Shown: positions 1-9,121 of the stretch, piece by piece
How the letters are laid out: every line of letters begins with the position of its first letter
Position numbering within the stretch: the stretch's first letter is position 1
Source: Pantoea sp. At-9b
GTDB taxonomy: Bacteria > Pseudomonadota > Gammaproteobacteria > Enterobacterales > Enterobacteriaceae
Reading direction: 5' to 3'
DNA length: 64,000 nt
Assembly: GCF_000175935.2 (NCBI RefSeq)
Contig: NC_014837.1
Span: forward strand, 3,224,001 to 3,288,000
Program-made: the position numbers and the translations under genes
Notes under the pieces: model-generated
Database searches by the model: none
Told to the model about the DNA's origin: nothing
What the model saw: the letters and a program-made list of their open reading frames with translations, nothing else

Positions 1-449
1 CCCTTGGTGATGCGATAACTCACGGCATCACCGCCAACTTCAGAAATCAGATCAATCGCGCCGTGTGCCAGCTGTTCCGGGCTGAGATCTTCAGCCGGCA
101 GGTTGATGGTGTTGCGTACCCAGTCAACGATCTTCAGCCGGCGATCAAATTCGCGCTGATCCTGTTCGCTCAGGGTCGGCCAGTCCACCTGACGCGATCC
201 TTTCGGGCCACGGTAGCCCTGCCAGAACGCCCAGCTTTTCTCCAGATCCCAGCCTTCGCCGCTTAACGCAACATGGCGAATGCCCTGACCGTCGAGTTTG
301 CGTGCGGCGCGTTGAATGCTCAGCAGCGCATCCGCACCGGTGAGATGAATCGTCATGCCACTGTCATTGCTGCTCAGCAACGCTTTTTCACCCCAGCGCG
401 CATCGGCGGCCTGGGAGCTGAGCGTAATTGTCATCGGTTGTGTTGTCAT
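1..449 (-). CDS. pepB: Peptidase B, N-terminal part (cut by window edge)
   Basis: Reading leftward from the ATG at 449, the translation starts [20 protein letters not shown] and continues for about 149 residues to the window edge. It matches the N-terminus of enterobacterial PepB, an M17 leucyl-aminopeptidase-family enzyme that trims N-terminal residues from peptides in the cytoplasm. Recognisable stretches are [16 protein letters not shown] and the region ending VSYRITKG. The metal-binding catalytic half lies outside the window, so activity cannot be judged. In E. coli pepB is the last gene of the long isc operon; here it lies only 69 bases downstream of iscS in the same direction, which shows that the middle of that operon is missing. 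Confidence 0.9.
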   Translation of the reverse strand, partial: MTTQPMTITLSSQAADARWGEKALLSSNDSGMTIHLTGADALLSIQRAARKLDGQGIRHVALSGEGWDLEKSWAFWQGYRGPKGSRQVDWPTLSEQDQREFDRRLKIVDWVRNTINLPAEDLSPEQLAHGAIDLISEVGGDAVSYRITK

Positions 450-518
450 CGCGTGGCTCCGTATGCGTGAGTTATCACCTTCCGCCAGACCAGCGGAATG
501 ATGCTGTTAAACCAGTAA

Positions 519-1691
519 TTAGCGAGAATTTGCCGCAGGCATCAGCGCCCGCAGACGGGTTACCGCTTTGTTGACCAGCTCGATGGCGTAATCAATTTCC
601 TCTGCGGTGGTAAAACGTCCGAGCGAAAAACGCAGCGAGCTGTGTGCCAGCTCCTGCTCAACGCCCATCGCGCGTAGCACGTAAGAGGGTTCGAGACTGG
701 CTGAAGTACAGGCGGAACCGGAAGAGAGCGCCAGATCTTTCAGCGCCATAATCAACGATTCACCTTCAACGTGGGCAAAACTGATATTGAGGATATTGGG
801 CGCACCCTGCTCCAGCGAACCATTCAGCGTGACATCGCTCAAGGCGCTGATGCCCTGCCACAGACGCTGGCGCAGGGCAGCGAGACGGGCAACTTCACTG
901 CTCATCTCTTCACGGGCAATGCGGTAGGCTTCGCCCATGCCGACGATCTGATGCACCGGCAAAGTGCCGGAGCGCATGCCGCGCTCATGACCGCCACCGT
1001 GCATCTGCGCATCAATCTGCAAACGCGGTTTGCATCGTACCCAGAGCGCACCAATGCCTTTCGGGCCATAAATTTTGTGTGCCGAGAACGACATCAAATC
1101 CACCGGCAGCACACTGACGTCAATCGGCAGCTTACCGACACTCTGCGTCGCATCGACATGGAACAGAATGTCACGTTCACGGCACAAGGCACCGAGTGCG
1201 GCGATATCCTGAATCACGCCCGTTTCGTTGTTGACGTGCATCTGCGAAACCAGCACCGTGTCTTCACGCACTGCCGCCGCCAACATCTCGCGGGTAACGA
1301 TACCGTCAGGACCGGGTTGCAGATAGGTGACCTCGAAGCCTTCGCGCTCCAGCTGCTGGCAGCTATCGAGCACCGCTTTGTGTTCGGTCTGGCTGGTAAT
1401 GATGTGTTTGCCGCGCGCCTGATGGCACTGCGCCGCGCCTTTGATGGCGAGGTTATCGGCCTCGGTGGCACCGGACGTAAACACGATTTCACGCGGATCG
1501 GCATTGACCAGCTCCGCAACCTGATTGCGTGCCACATCAACAGCTTCTTCAGCCTGCCAGCCAAAACGGTGAGAACGGGAAGCGGGGTTACCGAACGTGC
1601 CATCCAGGGTGAGAAACTGCATCATTCTGGTGGCAACACGCGGATCCGCAGGCGTAGTGGCTGCGTAATCCAGGTAGATCGGTAATTTCAT
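519..1691 (-). CDS. iscS: Cysteine desulfurase IscS, lacking the usual C-terminal tail
   Basis: PLP-dependent cysteine desulfurase, 390 residues. It takes sulfur from cysteine as an enzyme persulfide for Fe-S clusters, tRNA thiolation and thiamine. It aligns without gaps to remembered E. coli IscS over the first 383 residues, including the PLP lysine (about K206, in [10 protein letters not shown]) and the active-site cysteine (about C328, in [10 protein letters not shown]). The E. coli protein has 404 residues and ends in a 21-residue tail; this one ends after RLRAL with only MPAANSR. That tail contacts the scaffold IscU, and iscU is absent here. The gene follows iscR (89-base gap) and precedes pepB. 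Sulfur delivery to tRNA pathways and possibly Suf is the likely remaining role (inference). Confidence 0.97.
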   Translation of the reverse strand: MKLPIYLDYAATTPADPRVATRMMQFLTLDGTFGNPASRSHRFGWQAEEAVDVARNQVAELVNADPREIVFTSGATEADNLAIKGAAQCHQARGKHIITSQTEHKAVLDSCQQLEREGFEVTYLQPGPDGIVTREMLAAAVREDTVLVSQMHVNNETGVIQDIAALGALCRERDILFHVDATQSVGKLPIDVSVLPVDLMSFSAHKIYGPKGIGALWVRCKPRLQIDAQMHGGGHERGMRSGTLPVHQIVGMGEAYRIAREEMSSEVARLAALRQRLWQGISALSDVTLNGSLEQGAPNILNISFAHVEGESLIMALKDLALSSGSACTSASLEPSYVLRAMGVEQELAHSSLRFSLGRFTTAEEIDYAIELVNKAVTRLRALMPAANSR

Positions 1692-1780
1692 TGCGCTAAA
1701 GCTCCGTATAAAAAATCATACGACGTTATAGCATGATTCAGCCTTCCCTGCCTTAGCAGGAAAGGCCGAAAGAGAGCGGA

Positions 1781-2278
1781 TCAGGCACGCAGGTTAACGT
1801 TGATGGTTTCCTGCACGCGGTGAGTCTGGAAGCGGCGATTGTCGATGGCATTCTGACGGTCAGCGACATCCAGAATTTCCTGATTGTTGACCAGTTCCGC
1901 CAGCGTGATGTTGTTGAGGAATTCGCTGATACGCACGCTCAGATCACGCCACAGGACGTGAGTCAGGCAACGTTCGCCGCCCTGGCAACCTTCTTTGCCC
2001 TGGCATTTGGTGGCATCAACGGATTCGTCAACGGCGGTGATCACCGCACCAACGGCAATCGCGCCAGCATCTTTACCTAACAGATAACCGCCGCCCGGAC
2101 CACGAACGCTGGCAACCAGACCGTGCTTACGCAGACGCGAGAATAACTGCTCCAGATAGGAGAGCGAAATGCCCTGACGCTCAGAAATGTCAGCCAGCGG
2201 CACCGGCCCCTCGTGCGAGTGCAGGGCAACGTCCAGCATAGCGGTAACGGCATAACGTCCTTTGGATGTCAGTCTCAT
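1781..2278 (-). CDS. iscR: Fe-S cluster-sensing transcription regulator IscR
   Basis: Rrf2-family regulator, 165 residues, that binds a [2Fe-2S] cluster and in its holo form represses its own promoter. The winged helix-turn-helix begins at [15 protein letters not shown]. The cluster ligands C92, C98, C104 and H107 are all visible (KCQGKEGC, then ERCLTH). The start is the ATG at 2278; the reading frame runs further upstream, but family members begin MRLTSKGRY. The C-terminal tail after residue 140 is longer and different from E. coli. Three IscR-like boxes lie upstream at 2345-2419. The gene heads a unit whose usual assembly genes are lost, so its remaining targets are probably iscRS and genes elsewhere such as suf (inference). 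Confidence 0.97.
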   Translation of the reverse strand: MRLTSKGRYAVTAMLDVALHSHEGPVPLADISERQGISLSYLEQLFSRLRKHGLVASVRGPGGGYLLGKDAGAIAVGAVITAVDESVDATKCQGKEGCQGGERCLTHVLWRDLSVRISEFLNNITLAELVNNQEILDVADRQNAIDNRRFQTHRVQETINVNLRA

Positions 2279-2344
2279 AGCATACAACCTCGTAAGCGTC
2301 CGTCGGTTATCGGCGGGTATCTGATGAATGGCCGCTAGTCTGAC

Positions 2345-2419
2345 ATTCCTGAGTAAATTGGTCAACTATTTAACCGAGTAATTTGCTCAACTATTTAACC
2401 AAGCGATTTACTCAACTAT
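2345..2419 (-). promoter_or_regulatory. Triple IscR-type operator/promoter of iscRS
   Basis: Three direct repeats with a 25-base period lie upstream of iscR. The shared core CAACTAT occurs at 2363-2369, 2388-2394 and 2413-2419 on the plus strand (ATAGTTG toward iscR). The copy nearest iscR contains TTGACC followed after 16-17 bases by CAGACT, a plausible -35/-10 pair as in the E. coli iscR promoter. The repeats resemble IscR type-1 sites, which bind the cluster-loaded protein. The outermost repeat overlaps the last codons of trmJ. Confidence 0.7.
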
Positions 2420-3155
2420 TACCCTCACTGCCCTTACGTTTTTCAAACGACGCCAGCATACCGCGCAGAATGTTCAGCTCATCGCGTTCCGGGCGCGCGC
2501 GGGTGTACAGACGACGCAGCTTGCTCATCACCTGGCCGGGATTGCCTTCGCGGATAAAGCCGCTGTTCAGCATCATCTGTTCCATGTGCTGATAAAAACG
2601 TTCCAGATCATCAACCAGCGGATACGGCGACTCAGCAAATTGCGGTTGTGGAGTGGCCTTTTCCTGCGCATCCAGCCAGGCCATCCGCACTTCGTAAGCA
2701 ATGATTTGTACCGCCATCGCCAGATTCAGCGAGCTGTATTCCGGGTTGGCCTGAATCGCGACATGATAATGACACTTCTGTAGCTCTTCGTTGGTCAGGC
2801 CCACACGCTCACGGCCAAACACCAGCGCAACCGGTGCCTGCTGCCCCTCTTCCACGCTTTTGATGCCGCATTCACGTGAATCCAACATCGGCCACGGCAG
2901 CGAACGTGAACGCGCACTGGTGCCGACCACCAGGCTACAGCCGGCAATCGCCTCATCGAGGGTATCGACGATCTGCGCATTGCCAATCACATCGCTGGCT
3001 CCAGCGGCAAGGGAGATCGCCTGAGAGTCGGGTTTCACCAACGGATTAACCAGATAGAGATTACTTAAACCCATGGTTTTCATGGCACGGGCGACGGAGC
3101 CCATGTTGCCGGTGTGGGAGGTTTCCACCAGTACAATTCGGATATTTTGCAGCAT
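2412..3155 (-). CDS. trmJ: tRNA Cm32/Um32 2'-O-methyltransferase TrmJ
   Basis: SPOUT-class methyltransferase, 247 residues (E. coli 246), that 2'-O-methylates C32 or U32 in the anticodon loop of certain tRNAs using S-adenosylmethionine. The trefoil-knot signatures are visible: [19 protein letters not shown] near the N-terminus, [14 protein letters not shown] around residues 110-123, and [15 protein letters not shown] around 138-152. It lies immediately upstream of iscR in the same direction, as in E. coli, and is divergent from suhB. Its 3' end overlaps the IscR-type repeats that control iscRS. Confidence 0.95.
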   Translation of the reverse strand: MLQNIRIVLVETSHTGNMGSVARAMKTMGLSNLYLVNPLVKPDSQAISLAAGASDVIGNAQIVDTLDEAIAGCSLVVGTSARSRSLPWPMLDSRECGIKSVEEGQQAPVALVFGRERVGLTNEELQKCHYHVAIQANPEYSSLNLAMAVQIIAYEVRMAWLDAQEKATPQPQFAESPYPLVDDLERFYQHMEQMMLNSGFIREGNPGQVMSKLRRLYTRARPERDELNILRGMLASFEKRKGSEGNS

Positions 3156-3274
3156 AATAGAAGCAGGTAAGAAAATGATGGCGCGATGCTAACATAAAAG
3201 CAGGACATTTACCGAATGCGCTGCTATACTCCGCGCCGTTTTCCCTGTTCTTTAACATCCAGCGAGAGATACCG

Positions 3275-4078
3275 ATGCATCCGATGCTCAACATCGCCGT
3301 GCGCGCTGCGCGCAAGGCCGGAAATTTAATTGCAAAAAATTATGAAACCCCGGACGCTGTCGAAGCCAGCCAGAAAGGCAGCAACGATTTCGTCACCAAT
3401 GTTGACCGCGACGCAGAACGTCTGATTGTCGAAGTGATTCGCAAGTCATACCCGCAACACACCATCATCACCGAAGAAAGCGGTGAACTGGCGGGCGACG
3501 ATCAGGACATTCAATGGGTAATCGATCCGCTGGATGGCACCACCAACTTTATCAAACGCCTCCCTCATTTCTCCGTTTCTATCGCTGTGCGCATTAAAGG
3601 CCGCACTGAAGTTGCGGTGGTTTACGATCCAATGCGCAATGAACTGTTCACCGCAGTACGCGGCCAGGGCGCGCAGCTGAACGGCTACCGTCTGCGTGGC
3701 AGCACCGCTCGCGATCTGGATGGCACCATTCTGGCAACTGGCTTCCCGTTCAAACTGAAGCAGCATGCTCAGACCTATATCAATGTGGTTGGCAAACTGT
3801 TTACCCAGTGCGCTGACTTCCGTCGTACCGGTTCAGCGGCGCTGGATCTGGCTTATGTGGCGGCGGGTCGTGTGGATGGCTACTTCGAAATCGGTCTGAA
3901 ACCGTGGGATTTCGCTGCCGGTGAACTGCTGGTGCGCGAAGCGGGCGGTCTGGTGACTGACTTCACCGGCGGCCATGGCTACCTGATGTCAGGTAACATC
4001 GTTGCCGGTAACCCGCGCGTTGTTAAAGCTCTGCTGTCCACCATGCGTGACGAACTGAGCGAAGCGCTGAAGCGCTAA
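3275..4078 (+). CDS. suhB: Inositol-1-monophosphatase / antitermination factor SuhB
   Basis: 267 residues, the same length as E. coli SuhB. The Mg2+ site of the inositol monophosphatase fold is intact: E67 in EESG, D84 and D87 in IDPLDGTTNF, and the later PWDFAAGELLVREAGG motif. SuhB hydrolyses inositol monophosphates in vitro, and in enterobacteria it is also a subunit of the rRNA transcription antitermination complex, which is probably its main cellular role. It is divergent from trmJ across about 120 bases. A GC-rich inverted repeat (GGCGCG...CGCGCC) follows the stop, without a clear T-run. Confidence 0.97.
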   Translation: MHPMLNIAVRAARKAGNLIAKNYETPDAVEASQKGSNDFVTNVDRDAERLIVEVIRKSYPQHTIITEESGELAGDDQDIQWVIDPLDGTTNFIKRLPHFSVSIAVRIKGRTEVAVVYDPMRNELFTAVRGQGAQLNGYRLRGSTARDLDGTILATGFPFKLKQHAQTYINVVGKLFTQCADFRRTGSAALDLAYVAAGRVDGYFEIGLKPWDFAAGELLVREAGGLVTDFTGGHGYLMSGNIVAGNPRVVKALLSTMRDELSEALKR

Positions 4079-4114
4079 TTTTTCTGTCGCGGCGCGGATT
4101 CGCGCGCCACGATG

Positions 4115-5095
4115 TTAAAATGGCCGCAGACCACTGCTCATCATGGGTTGAGCGCTTTGCCACAGCAACGCCCCCACCACCACTAACACCACGCTACCGA
4201 CGATTGCCAGCAATGGCATCAGCACTTGCGCGCCTTGCGTTGTCGGGCTGGCGCTGCCCAGTTTCTCCGCCAGTTTACGCGAACGCTGCACCAGCAACCC
4301 CATCGCTGACACGGTCACCGCCGTGCCCATCGCCATGGCAATGGCGGAGGCGACGCCCCAGACATACACATCAATCACTTTCGCAAACAGCAGCATCATA
4401 ATGGCACCCGAACAGGGACGCAGCCCCATCGAGAACACCACCAGCGCCTGAGTTTTGCCACTGACAGCCTGCTCCATCTGCGCAGCACTTGGCAAATGGG
4501 CGTGGCCGCAGCCGCAGTGCTCATCATGCTGATGGTGAGGGCGGATCGCATGGATCTGCATTTTTGCCACGGGCTTTAACGCCGCCCGCAGCGCGCGGAC
4601 TGCACGCCATCCCACCCACACCCCCAACGCCATCACCAGCAGGTAACTGCCCTTCTCCAGCCAGTAGCTGCCCAGATGCATCGTGCGTGATGAGGTTTGT
4701 AACACCACCAGCATCACCGTCACCAGGCCGATCGCCACACCCCCCTGCAACAACGCCGCCAGCAGTGTCAGCTTCATACTGGTTTTTAAACGCGCCGGAT
4801 GGGTCGCGAGGAAGGTGCTGATCACCACTTTGCCATGACCGGGGCCAAGGGCGTGCAGTACGCCGTAGGCGAGGCTGAATAGCATCAGGGTCACCCCCGC
4901 CTGTTGTGGCTGTTGCGCGACCTGCTGCAACAACTGCGTCATCTCACGATTCAACACCTTTTGCCACAACACGCTTTGTAGCAAGATTTGCGGCCAGTAT
5001 TGCCACAACATGCCCGCCGCCAGCAGCAAAATCAGCGCCAGCAACCAGAGCGGCCATAAACGGCGGGAACCGGCAGGCAGGGAGATTAATGACAT
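4115..5095 (-). CDS. Metal exporter membrane subunit of NiCoT/RcnA type (ZevB-like)
   Basis: 326-residue membrane protein of the HoxN/HupN/NixA-RcnA group of transition-metal transporters. An N-terminal membrane segment (about 14-32) is followed by the metal-site motif LHALGPGHGK near residue 80. A histidine/cysteine-rich cytoplasmic loop around residues 180-200 (HHQHDEHCGCGHAH) is typical of metal handling, and two or three more membrane segments run to the C-terminus. Its start overlaps the end of the upstream DUF1007 gene by 10 bases, indicating translational coupling. This pairing matches zevAB of Haemophilus, implicated in zinc homeostasis; nickel or cobalt remain alternative substrates. 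Confidence 0.75.
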   Translation of the reverse strand: MSLISLPAGSRRLWPLWLLALILLLAAGMLWQYWPQILLQSVLWQKVLNREMTQLLQQVAQQPQQAGVTLMLFSLAYGVLHALGPGHGKVVISTFLATHPARLKTSMKLTLLAALLQGGVAIGLVTVMLVVLQTSSRTMHLGSYWLEKGSYLLVMALGVWVGWRAVRALRAALKPVAKMQIHAIRPHHQHDEHCGCGHAHLPSAAQMEQAVSGKTQALVVFSMGLRPCSGAIMMLLFAKVIDVYVWGVASAIAMAMGTAVTVSAMGLLVQRSRKLAEKLGSASPTTQGAQVLMPLLAIVGSVVLVVVGALLWQSAQPMMSSGLRPF

Positions 5096-5712
5096 GTCAA
5101 CGTTACCGTCTGTGCGAATTGCTGCCCAAGATCCATATCTTCCGGTGGCGCATCGGCTTTATCCAGTGACAACGCGTACTGTTTTAGCGAGTCGTCCGGT
5201 TTTGGCGTGTGTAAATCGAGCTGGCAACGCGCTTTCAGCGTGTCCGGCAGGGTCAATGCCTGCGCGTTGTCGTAATACATATCGACAAAGTAGCTCGGAT
5301 CAAAGGTGAGAATGCGGTACTGCGTATGACTCAGGGATTGCGGTTCACCCAACGGCAGAATGAACTCCAGCACCGCTTTGTTGCCGTTGCGCGATAGCTG
5401 GTATTCCTTCGGCAAATTGAGGAATTTCACCCGATTTTTCCCCTGCCACACTTCGGTGAAGTAATGCTGACCCAGCACATTAGCCATCACCTGTGCGGCC
5501 AGTTTTTTCCACACCACACTCCCCGGCGCGGCTTTACCGGCATCGTACAGCAGGTCGGCGGAAGTGATTTCATCCATGGTCCACACCATTTTAAAGCCGG
5601 TGAGATGATCATTGTCGGTCAGAAGCTCAGTTCTCATATCAATAAAACTATGCGGATGTGACCAGGCCACGTGACTGACCAACAGCATCAGGGTAAAAAG
5701 CGCAATTTTCAT
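5086..5712 (-). CDS. Periplasmic DUF1007 protein (ZevA-like)
   Basis: 208 residues from the ATG at 5712; an in-frame TTG six codons upstream is less likely. The first 18 residues form a signal peptide (MKIALFTLMLLVSHVAWS) followed directly by HPHSF, the N-terminal histidine motif of DUF1007 proteins, which is left exposed after cleavage. The rest contains the family's WTMDEITSADLLYD segment near residues 45-60. DUF1007 proteins are found next to RcnA/ZevB-like transporters and are thought to hand metal to them in the periplasm. The two genes form a coupled pair facing suhB. Confidence 0.75.
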   Translation of the reverse strand: MKIALFTLMLLVSHVAWSHPHSFIDMRTELLTDNDHLTGFKMVWTMDEITSADLLYDAGKAAPGSVVWKKLAAQVMANVLGQHYFTEVWQGKNRVKFLNLPKEYQLSRNGNKAVLEFILPLGEPQSLSHTQYRILTFDPSYFVDMYYDNAQALTLPDTLKARCQLDLHTPKPDDSLKQYALSLDKADAPPEDMDLGQQFAQTVTLTCH

Positions 5713-5869
5713 AACGTTATAAAGTAACAATTAAAAGGTGCAGATTCCAGTGGTCCAGAAAAACTGTGACCCGCTTTAAAGCTCTGAATAAAAGTCACGA
5801 CAAAGTGCAGGGTTACCACACGGAGTTGGCTATTCTTAGCTCAAAAATGACCTGCTGGAATGACCATTG

Positions 5870-7138
5870 ATGAGTTCTGCAACTTCCTCTGCACCACTCT
5901 TCAGCCGTTCCCAACGTCGCTGCCATCTGCTGTTGCTGCTGTTTCTGCCCGCTCCCGCGCTGACGCTTGACAAGCTCTGCCAGTTAAATGGCGTGGACCC
6001 TGTTGTCGCCCGACAGGATATCGCGGATGTCAGTGACGAGATACAGCGTTATCATCAACTGGAACTACACCAGATGGTTGATGGCAGCTTTCGCGTACAT
6101 GGAACGGAGCTGGACAGGCGTTTATGCCTGCTCCACTGGCTGCGACGCGCTTTGCGCCTGTCGCAGGATTTCGTCTGCGAACACTTTGCCCCGGTGCTAC
6201 GCCAGCGCCTGAAAGTGTTGAAAATCGAAAAAGCGTTGTGGGATGAAACCAACTTACAGGCGCTGATTCAACATTGTAGCCTGCGCCTCAATCGGAACTT
6301 TAGCCCGCGCGATCGGCTATTTCTGCAAATCTATATGAAATATGCCCTGTGCCAACGGCAGATGGCGCTGTTCAATGATACGCAGCGTGCCTGGCTGGCA
6401 GAGAAGGCAGAGCGCGACGCCGCCGATGATGTGATTCATCACTGGCAAAAGCGTTGCCACTTGGTGCCTGATGCCAGCGAAACGGATTTCTGGACGCTGC
6501 TGTTTAGCCTGATTCATGCACCAGATGGCTCGCAATTGCAGCATCCTCAGGCGCAAGTGCTGATGCAGGCGGTGGAGGCGTTAATCATCCGCTTTGAAAA
6601 GCTGGCGCTGACCCAAATCAGTAATCAGGAAGAGTTGAAGCAGCAGCTGTTCACCCACTTGGCGCAGGCGCTGGATCGCAGTCATTTTGCCATCGGCATC
6701 GATAACAGCGTGGCGCTGGATGTGGCACGCCTCTATCCACGCCTGCTGCGCACGACCCGCGCCGCGCTCGATGACTTTGCCGTGCAATTTGCGACCCGTT
6801 TTAGTGCTGAGGAAGTGAGTCTGGTGGCGGTGCTGTTCGGTGCCTGGCTGATGCAGGAGAGTGCCTTGCAGGAAAAACAGGTGCTGCTGCTGACCGGTGA
6901 CGATGCCGGCCTTGAGCAACGGCTGGAGCAGCAGATCCGGGAACTGACGTTGCTGCCCATTAACATCACCTATCAGGATATCGTGCAATTTCGTCAGGAT
7001 GGCGCACCGCGAGATATTGCGCTGGTGATTACCCCTTATGCGACTTCGCTGCCGCTCTTCTCACCGCCGATGATTCATGCGGAGCTGCCGCTGAGCGAAC
7101 ATCAGCAGCAGCGTATCCGGCAATTGCTGGAGTCCTAA
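5870..7138 (+). CDS. csiE: Stationary-phase protein CsiE, PRD-type regulator
   Basis: 422 residues from the ATG at 5870 (a TTG lies one codon earlier). The sequence and the position between suhB and hcaT match E. coli CsiE (426 residues): conserved stretches are LCLLHWLRRALRLSQDF, KALWDETNLQALI, FAIGIDNSVALD and PYATSLPLFSPPMIHAELPLSE. The N-terminal part resembles a helix-turn-helix, and the middle contains PTS regulation domain-like repeats (about residues 150-310). E. coli csiE is carbon-starvation and sigmaS dependent; its targets are not established. The gene ends tail-to-tail with hcaT, overlapping by 4 bases. Confidence 0.85.
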   Translation: MSSATSSAPLFSRSQRRCHLLLLLFLPAPALTLDKLCQLNGVDPVVARQDIADVSDEIQRYHQLELHQMVDGSFRVHGTELDRRLCLLHWLRRALRLSQDFVCEHFAPVLRQRLKVLKIEKALWDETNLQALIQHCSLRLNRNFSPRDRLFLQIYMKYALCQRQMALFNDTQRAWLAEKAERDAADDVIHHWQKRCHLVPDASETDFWTLLFSLIHAPDGSQLQHPQAQVLMQAVEALIIRFEKLALTQISNQEELKQQLFTHLAQALDRSHFAIGIDNSVALDVARLYPRLLRTTRAALDDFAVQFATRFSAEEVSLVAVLFGAWLMQESALQEKQVLLLTGDDAGLEQRLEQQIRELTLLPINITYQDIVQFRQDGAPRDIALVITPYATSLPLFSPPMIHAELPLSEHQQQRIRQLLES

Positions 7139-8271
7139 ACCGCCCGGGGGCGCAGGAACAAGGCAGGCAGCGCCACCAGCGCCATCACCCAGAACAGATG
7201 CCCCTGCAAAGGGGTAAACAGCACGCCACAAATCATGGTCATCACCGCGATCCCGCCGCCCATCGCCAGCGCCGAATACAGCGATTGCAGACGGATCACC
7301 TCCGCGCCTTGACGGGCCGCGATAAAGCGCATCGCCGCCAGATGGCAAACGGTGAAGCTGCCGCAGTGCAGAATCTGCCCGACAATCAGCAGCGGTAATG
7401 CGGTGCTGGCTCCGAGTAGCGTCCAGCGCACCAGCGCGCACACGCAGGAAAGCAGCAACAGGTCGCGTGCCGTCCAGCGGCGGAATAGCCAGTTGCTGAG
7501 CGCGAACACGATGATTTCCGCCACCACCCCGAGCGACCAAAGATAGCCTACGGTGCGGGCTGAATAGCCGGATTCCTGCCACCAGATAGCACTGAAGCTG
7601 TAATAGGCAGCATGTGCGCCCTGCATCAGGGTCACGCACAACATAAAGCGCCAGACGGCGTTTTCGCGCAGCAGATTACGCCAGACAGACCAGCCGCCAC
7701 TCGCCCCCTGACGTGCATCGCCCTGCGGTTGCGTTTTCGGCGGCAACATCATGCCGGACAACATCGACAGCACCCCGACCGACAGCAGCACCAGAATCGC
7801 CTGCGACGAAAACTCGCTCACCAGCATCCCGGTCAGCGCCGAGCTGATCACAAACGCCAGCGATCCCCATAAGCGCACCGGACCATAGGCAAGACCGATT
7901 TGCTGCGTCCAGGTGGCCGCCAGCGCATCGCTCAGCGGCACCAGCGGCGAAAAGAACAGGTTAAAACCAATCATCACCAACAGCAGCCACAGCCACTGGC
8001 CGCCCAGCCAGAAGCCGAGCGCGAACAGACAGGTCAGCAGCGCCAACAGACGTAGTGCGCGAATCAAATGGGAGGGGGTTTTTACTTGCGAAGCAATCAA
8101 CAGGCTGCCGACAAAGCGTGCCACCATGCCGCAACCGATCATCAGACCGATTTTTTCCGCATCTAACCCCAAGCCTTTGAGCCACACACTCCAGAAGGGT
8201 AAGTAGATGCCGTAACAGAAAAAGTAGGTGAAGTAACTGAGGCCCAGCCATTTAGCCGATCCGAGGGTCAT
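7135..8271 (-). CDS. hcaT: MFS transporter, HcaT-like
   Basis: 378 residues with about 12 hydrophobic segments, of the nucleoside:H+ symporter/HcaT branch of the major facilitator superfamily. It begins MTLGSAKWLGLSYFTYFFCY, and the family's GPVRLWGSLAFV is near residue 128. E. coli HcaT (379 residues, same position beside csiE) is annotated as a 3-phenylpropionate transporter. The hca dioxygenase genes that follow hcaT in E. coli are absent here, so the substrate is uncertain. It overlaps the end of csiE by 4 bases. Confidence 0.75.
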   Translation of the reverse strand: MTLGSAKWLGLSYFTYFFCYGIYLPFWSVWLKGLGLDAEKIGLMIGCGMVARFVGSLLIASQVKTPSHLIRALRLLALLTCLFALGFWLGGQWLWLLLVMIGFNLFFSPLVPLSDALAATWTQQIGLAYGPVRLWGSLAFVISSALTGMLVSEFSSQAILVLLSVGVLSMLSGMMLPPKTQPQGDARQGASGGWSVWRNLLRENAVWRFMLCVTLMQGAHAAYYSFSAIWWQESGYSARTVGYLWSLGVVAEIIVFALSNWLFRRWTARDLLLLSCVCALVRWTLLGASTALPLLIVGQILHCGSFTVCHLAAMRFIAARQGAEVIRLQSLYSALAMGGGIAVMTMICGVLFTPLQGHLFWVMALVALPALFLRPRAV

Positions 8272-8356
8272 ACAAACTCCGCAGGGTAATTATCCATGTT
8301 ATTATTTTGCGCGGTACTTTGTCAGAGCCATGAGTAAAAGGGAATAGAAAAAAGGA

Positions 8357-9121
8357 TTATCTGCCGCCGTCAACGCTGAGGGTTTGTCCTGTCACCCAGT
8401 TCGCCCAGTCCGACGCGAAATACAGTACCGCGTGGGCAATGTCCTCGGCCACGCCAAGTCGTCGCAATGCAATATTGTCAATCAAGCGCTGCTGGCCAGC
8501 ACTGCCCATCGCCTCCCACTGTTTTTCGGTAGAGGGATTGCTGCGAATAAATCCGGGGGCCACGTTATTGACGGTGATGTTCCACGGTCCCAACTCATGG
8601 GCCAATTGACGTGTCAGGCCAATTTGTCCGGCCTTGGCACTGGCGTAAGCCTGGATACCGGTAAGACTGACATCCAGCCCGGCACGGCTGGAGATATTGA
8701 TAATGCGACCAAATTGCCGCGCTTTCATCCCGGCCACCGCCGCCTGCGACATTAAAAACACCCCGTTGAGGTTAACATCGACAATCGCCTGCCACTGCGC
8801 GAAGGTGACATCTTCCAGCGGCTGCCCCACCTGCCTGACCACGCCGCCCGCGTTGTTGACCAGCGTATCGACCTGAAGCTGACGCGACGCCAGGGTGCTA
8901 AATAAGGCATTTATCGCCTCGGGCGAACTGATGTCGACGGTAAACGCCAGTGCGCCCTCACCACATAACGCGGCTGTCTCCTCCACCTGCGTTTGCTGGA
9001 TATCACAAGCGATAACCTGCGCGCCGCGTGCGGCGAAGGCCAGACAAATCGCGCGGCCAAATCCCTGCGCGGCACCGGTCACCAACACCGTTCGTTGTGC
9101 ATAGTCAAAAGGGTTGTGCAT
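8357..9121 (-). CDS. SDR-family NAD(P)-dependent oxidoreductase
   Basis: 254-residue classical short-chain dehydrogenase/reductase. The nucleotide-binding motif TGAAQGFG (about 15-22), NNAG (89-92), the catalytic serine (S144 in INISSRAG) and the YxxxK pair (Y159, K163 in YASAKAG) are all present. The GQTLSVDGG end is typical of the 3-oxoacyl-ACP-reductase-like branch. The substrate cannot be read from sequence. Its ATG overlaps the stop of the PanE-like gene by one base, so it is the last gene of a four-gene operon with a GntR regulator, a creatininase-family hydrolase and a reductase. Oxidation or reduction of a hydroxyl/keto group in the pathway served by the neighbouring importer is the likely role. 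Confidence 0.8.
   Translation of the reverse strand: MHNPFDYAQRTVLVTGAAQGFGRAICLAFAARGAQVIACDIQQTQVEETAALCGEGALAFTVDISSPEAINALFSTLASRQLQVDTLVNNAGGVVRQVGQPLEDVTFAQWQAIVDVNLNGVFLMSQAAVAGMKARQFGRIINISSRAGLDVSLTGIQAYASAKAGQIGLTRQLAHELGPWNITVNNVAPGFIRSNPSTEKQWEAMGSAGQQRLIDNIALRRLGVAEDIAHAVLYFASDWANWVTGQTLSVDGGR

Noticed and set aside
771..1685. Long plus-strand open frame of 304 codons
   Set aside because: It is the antisense shadow of iscS; the minus-strand product is a clear IscS with all catalytic residues.
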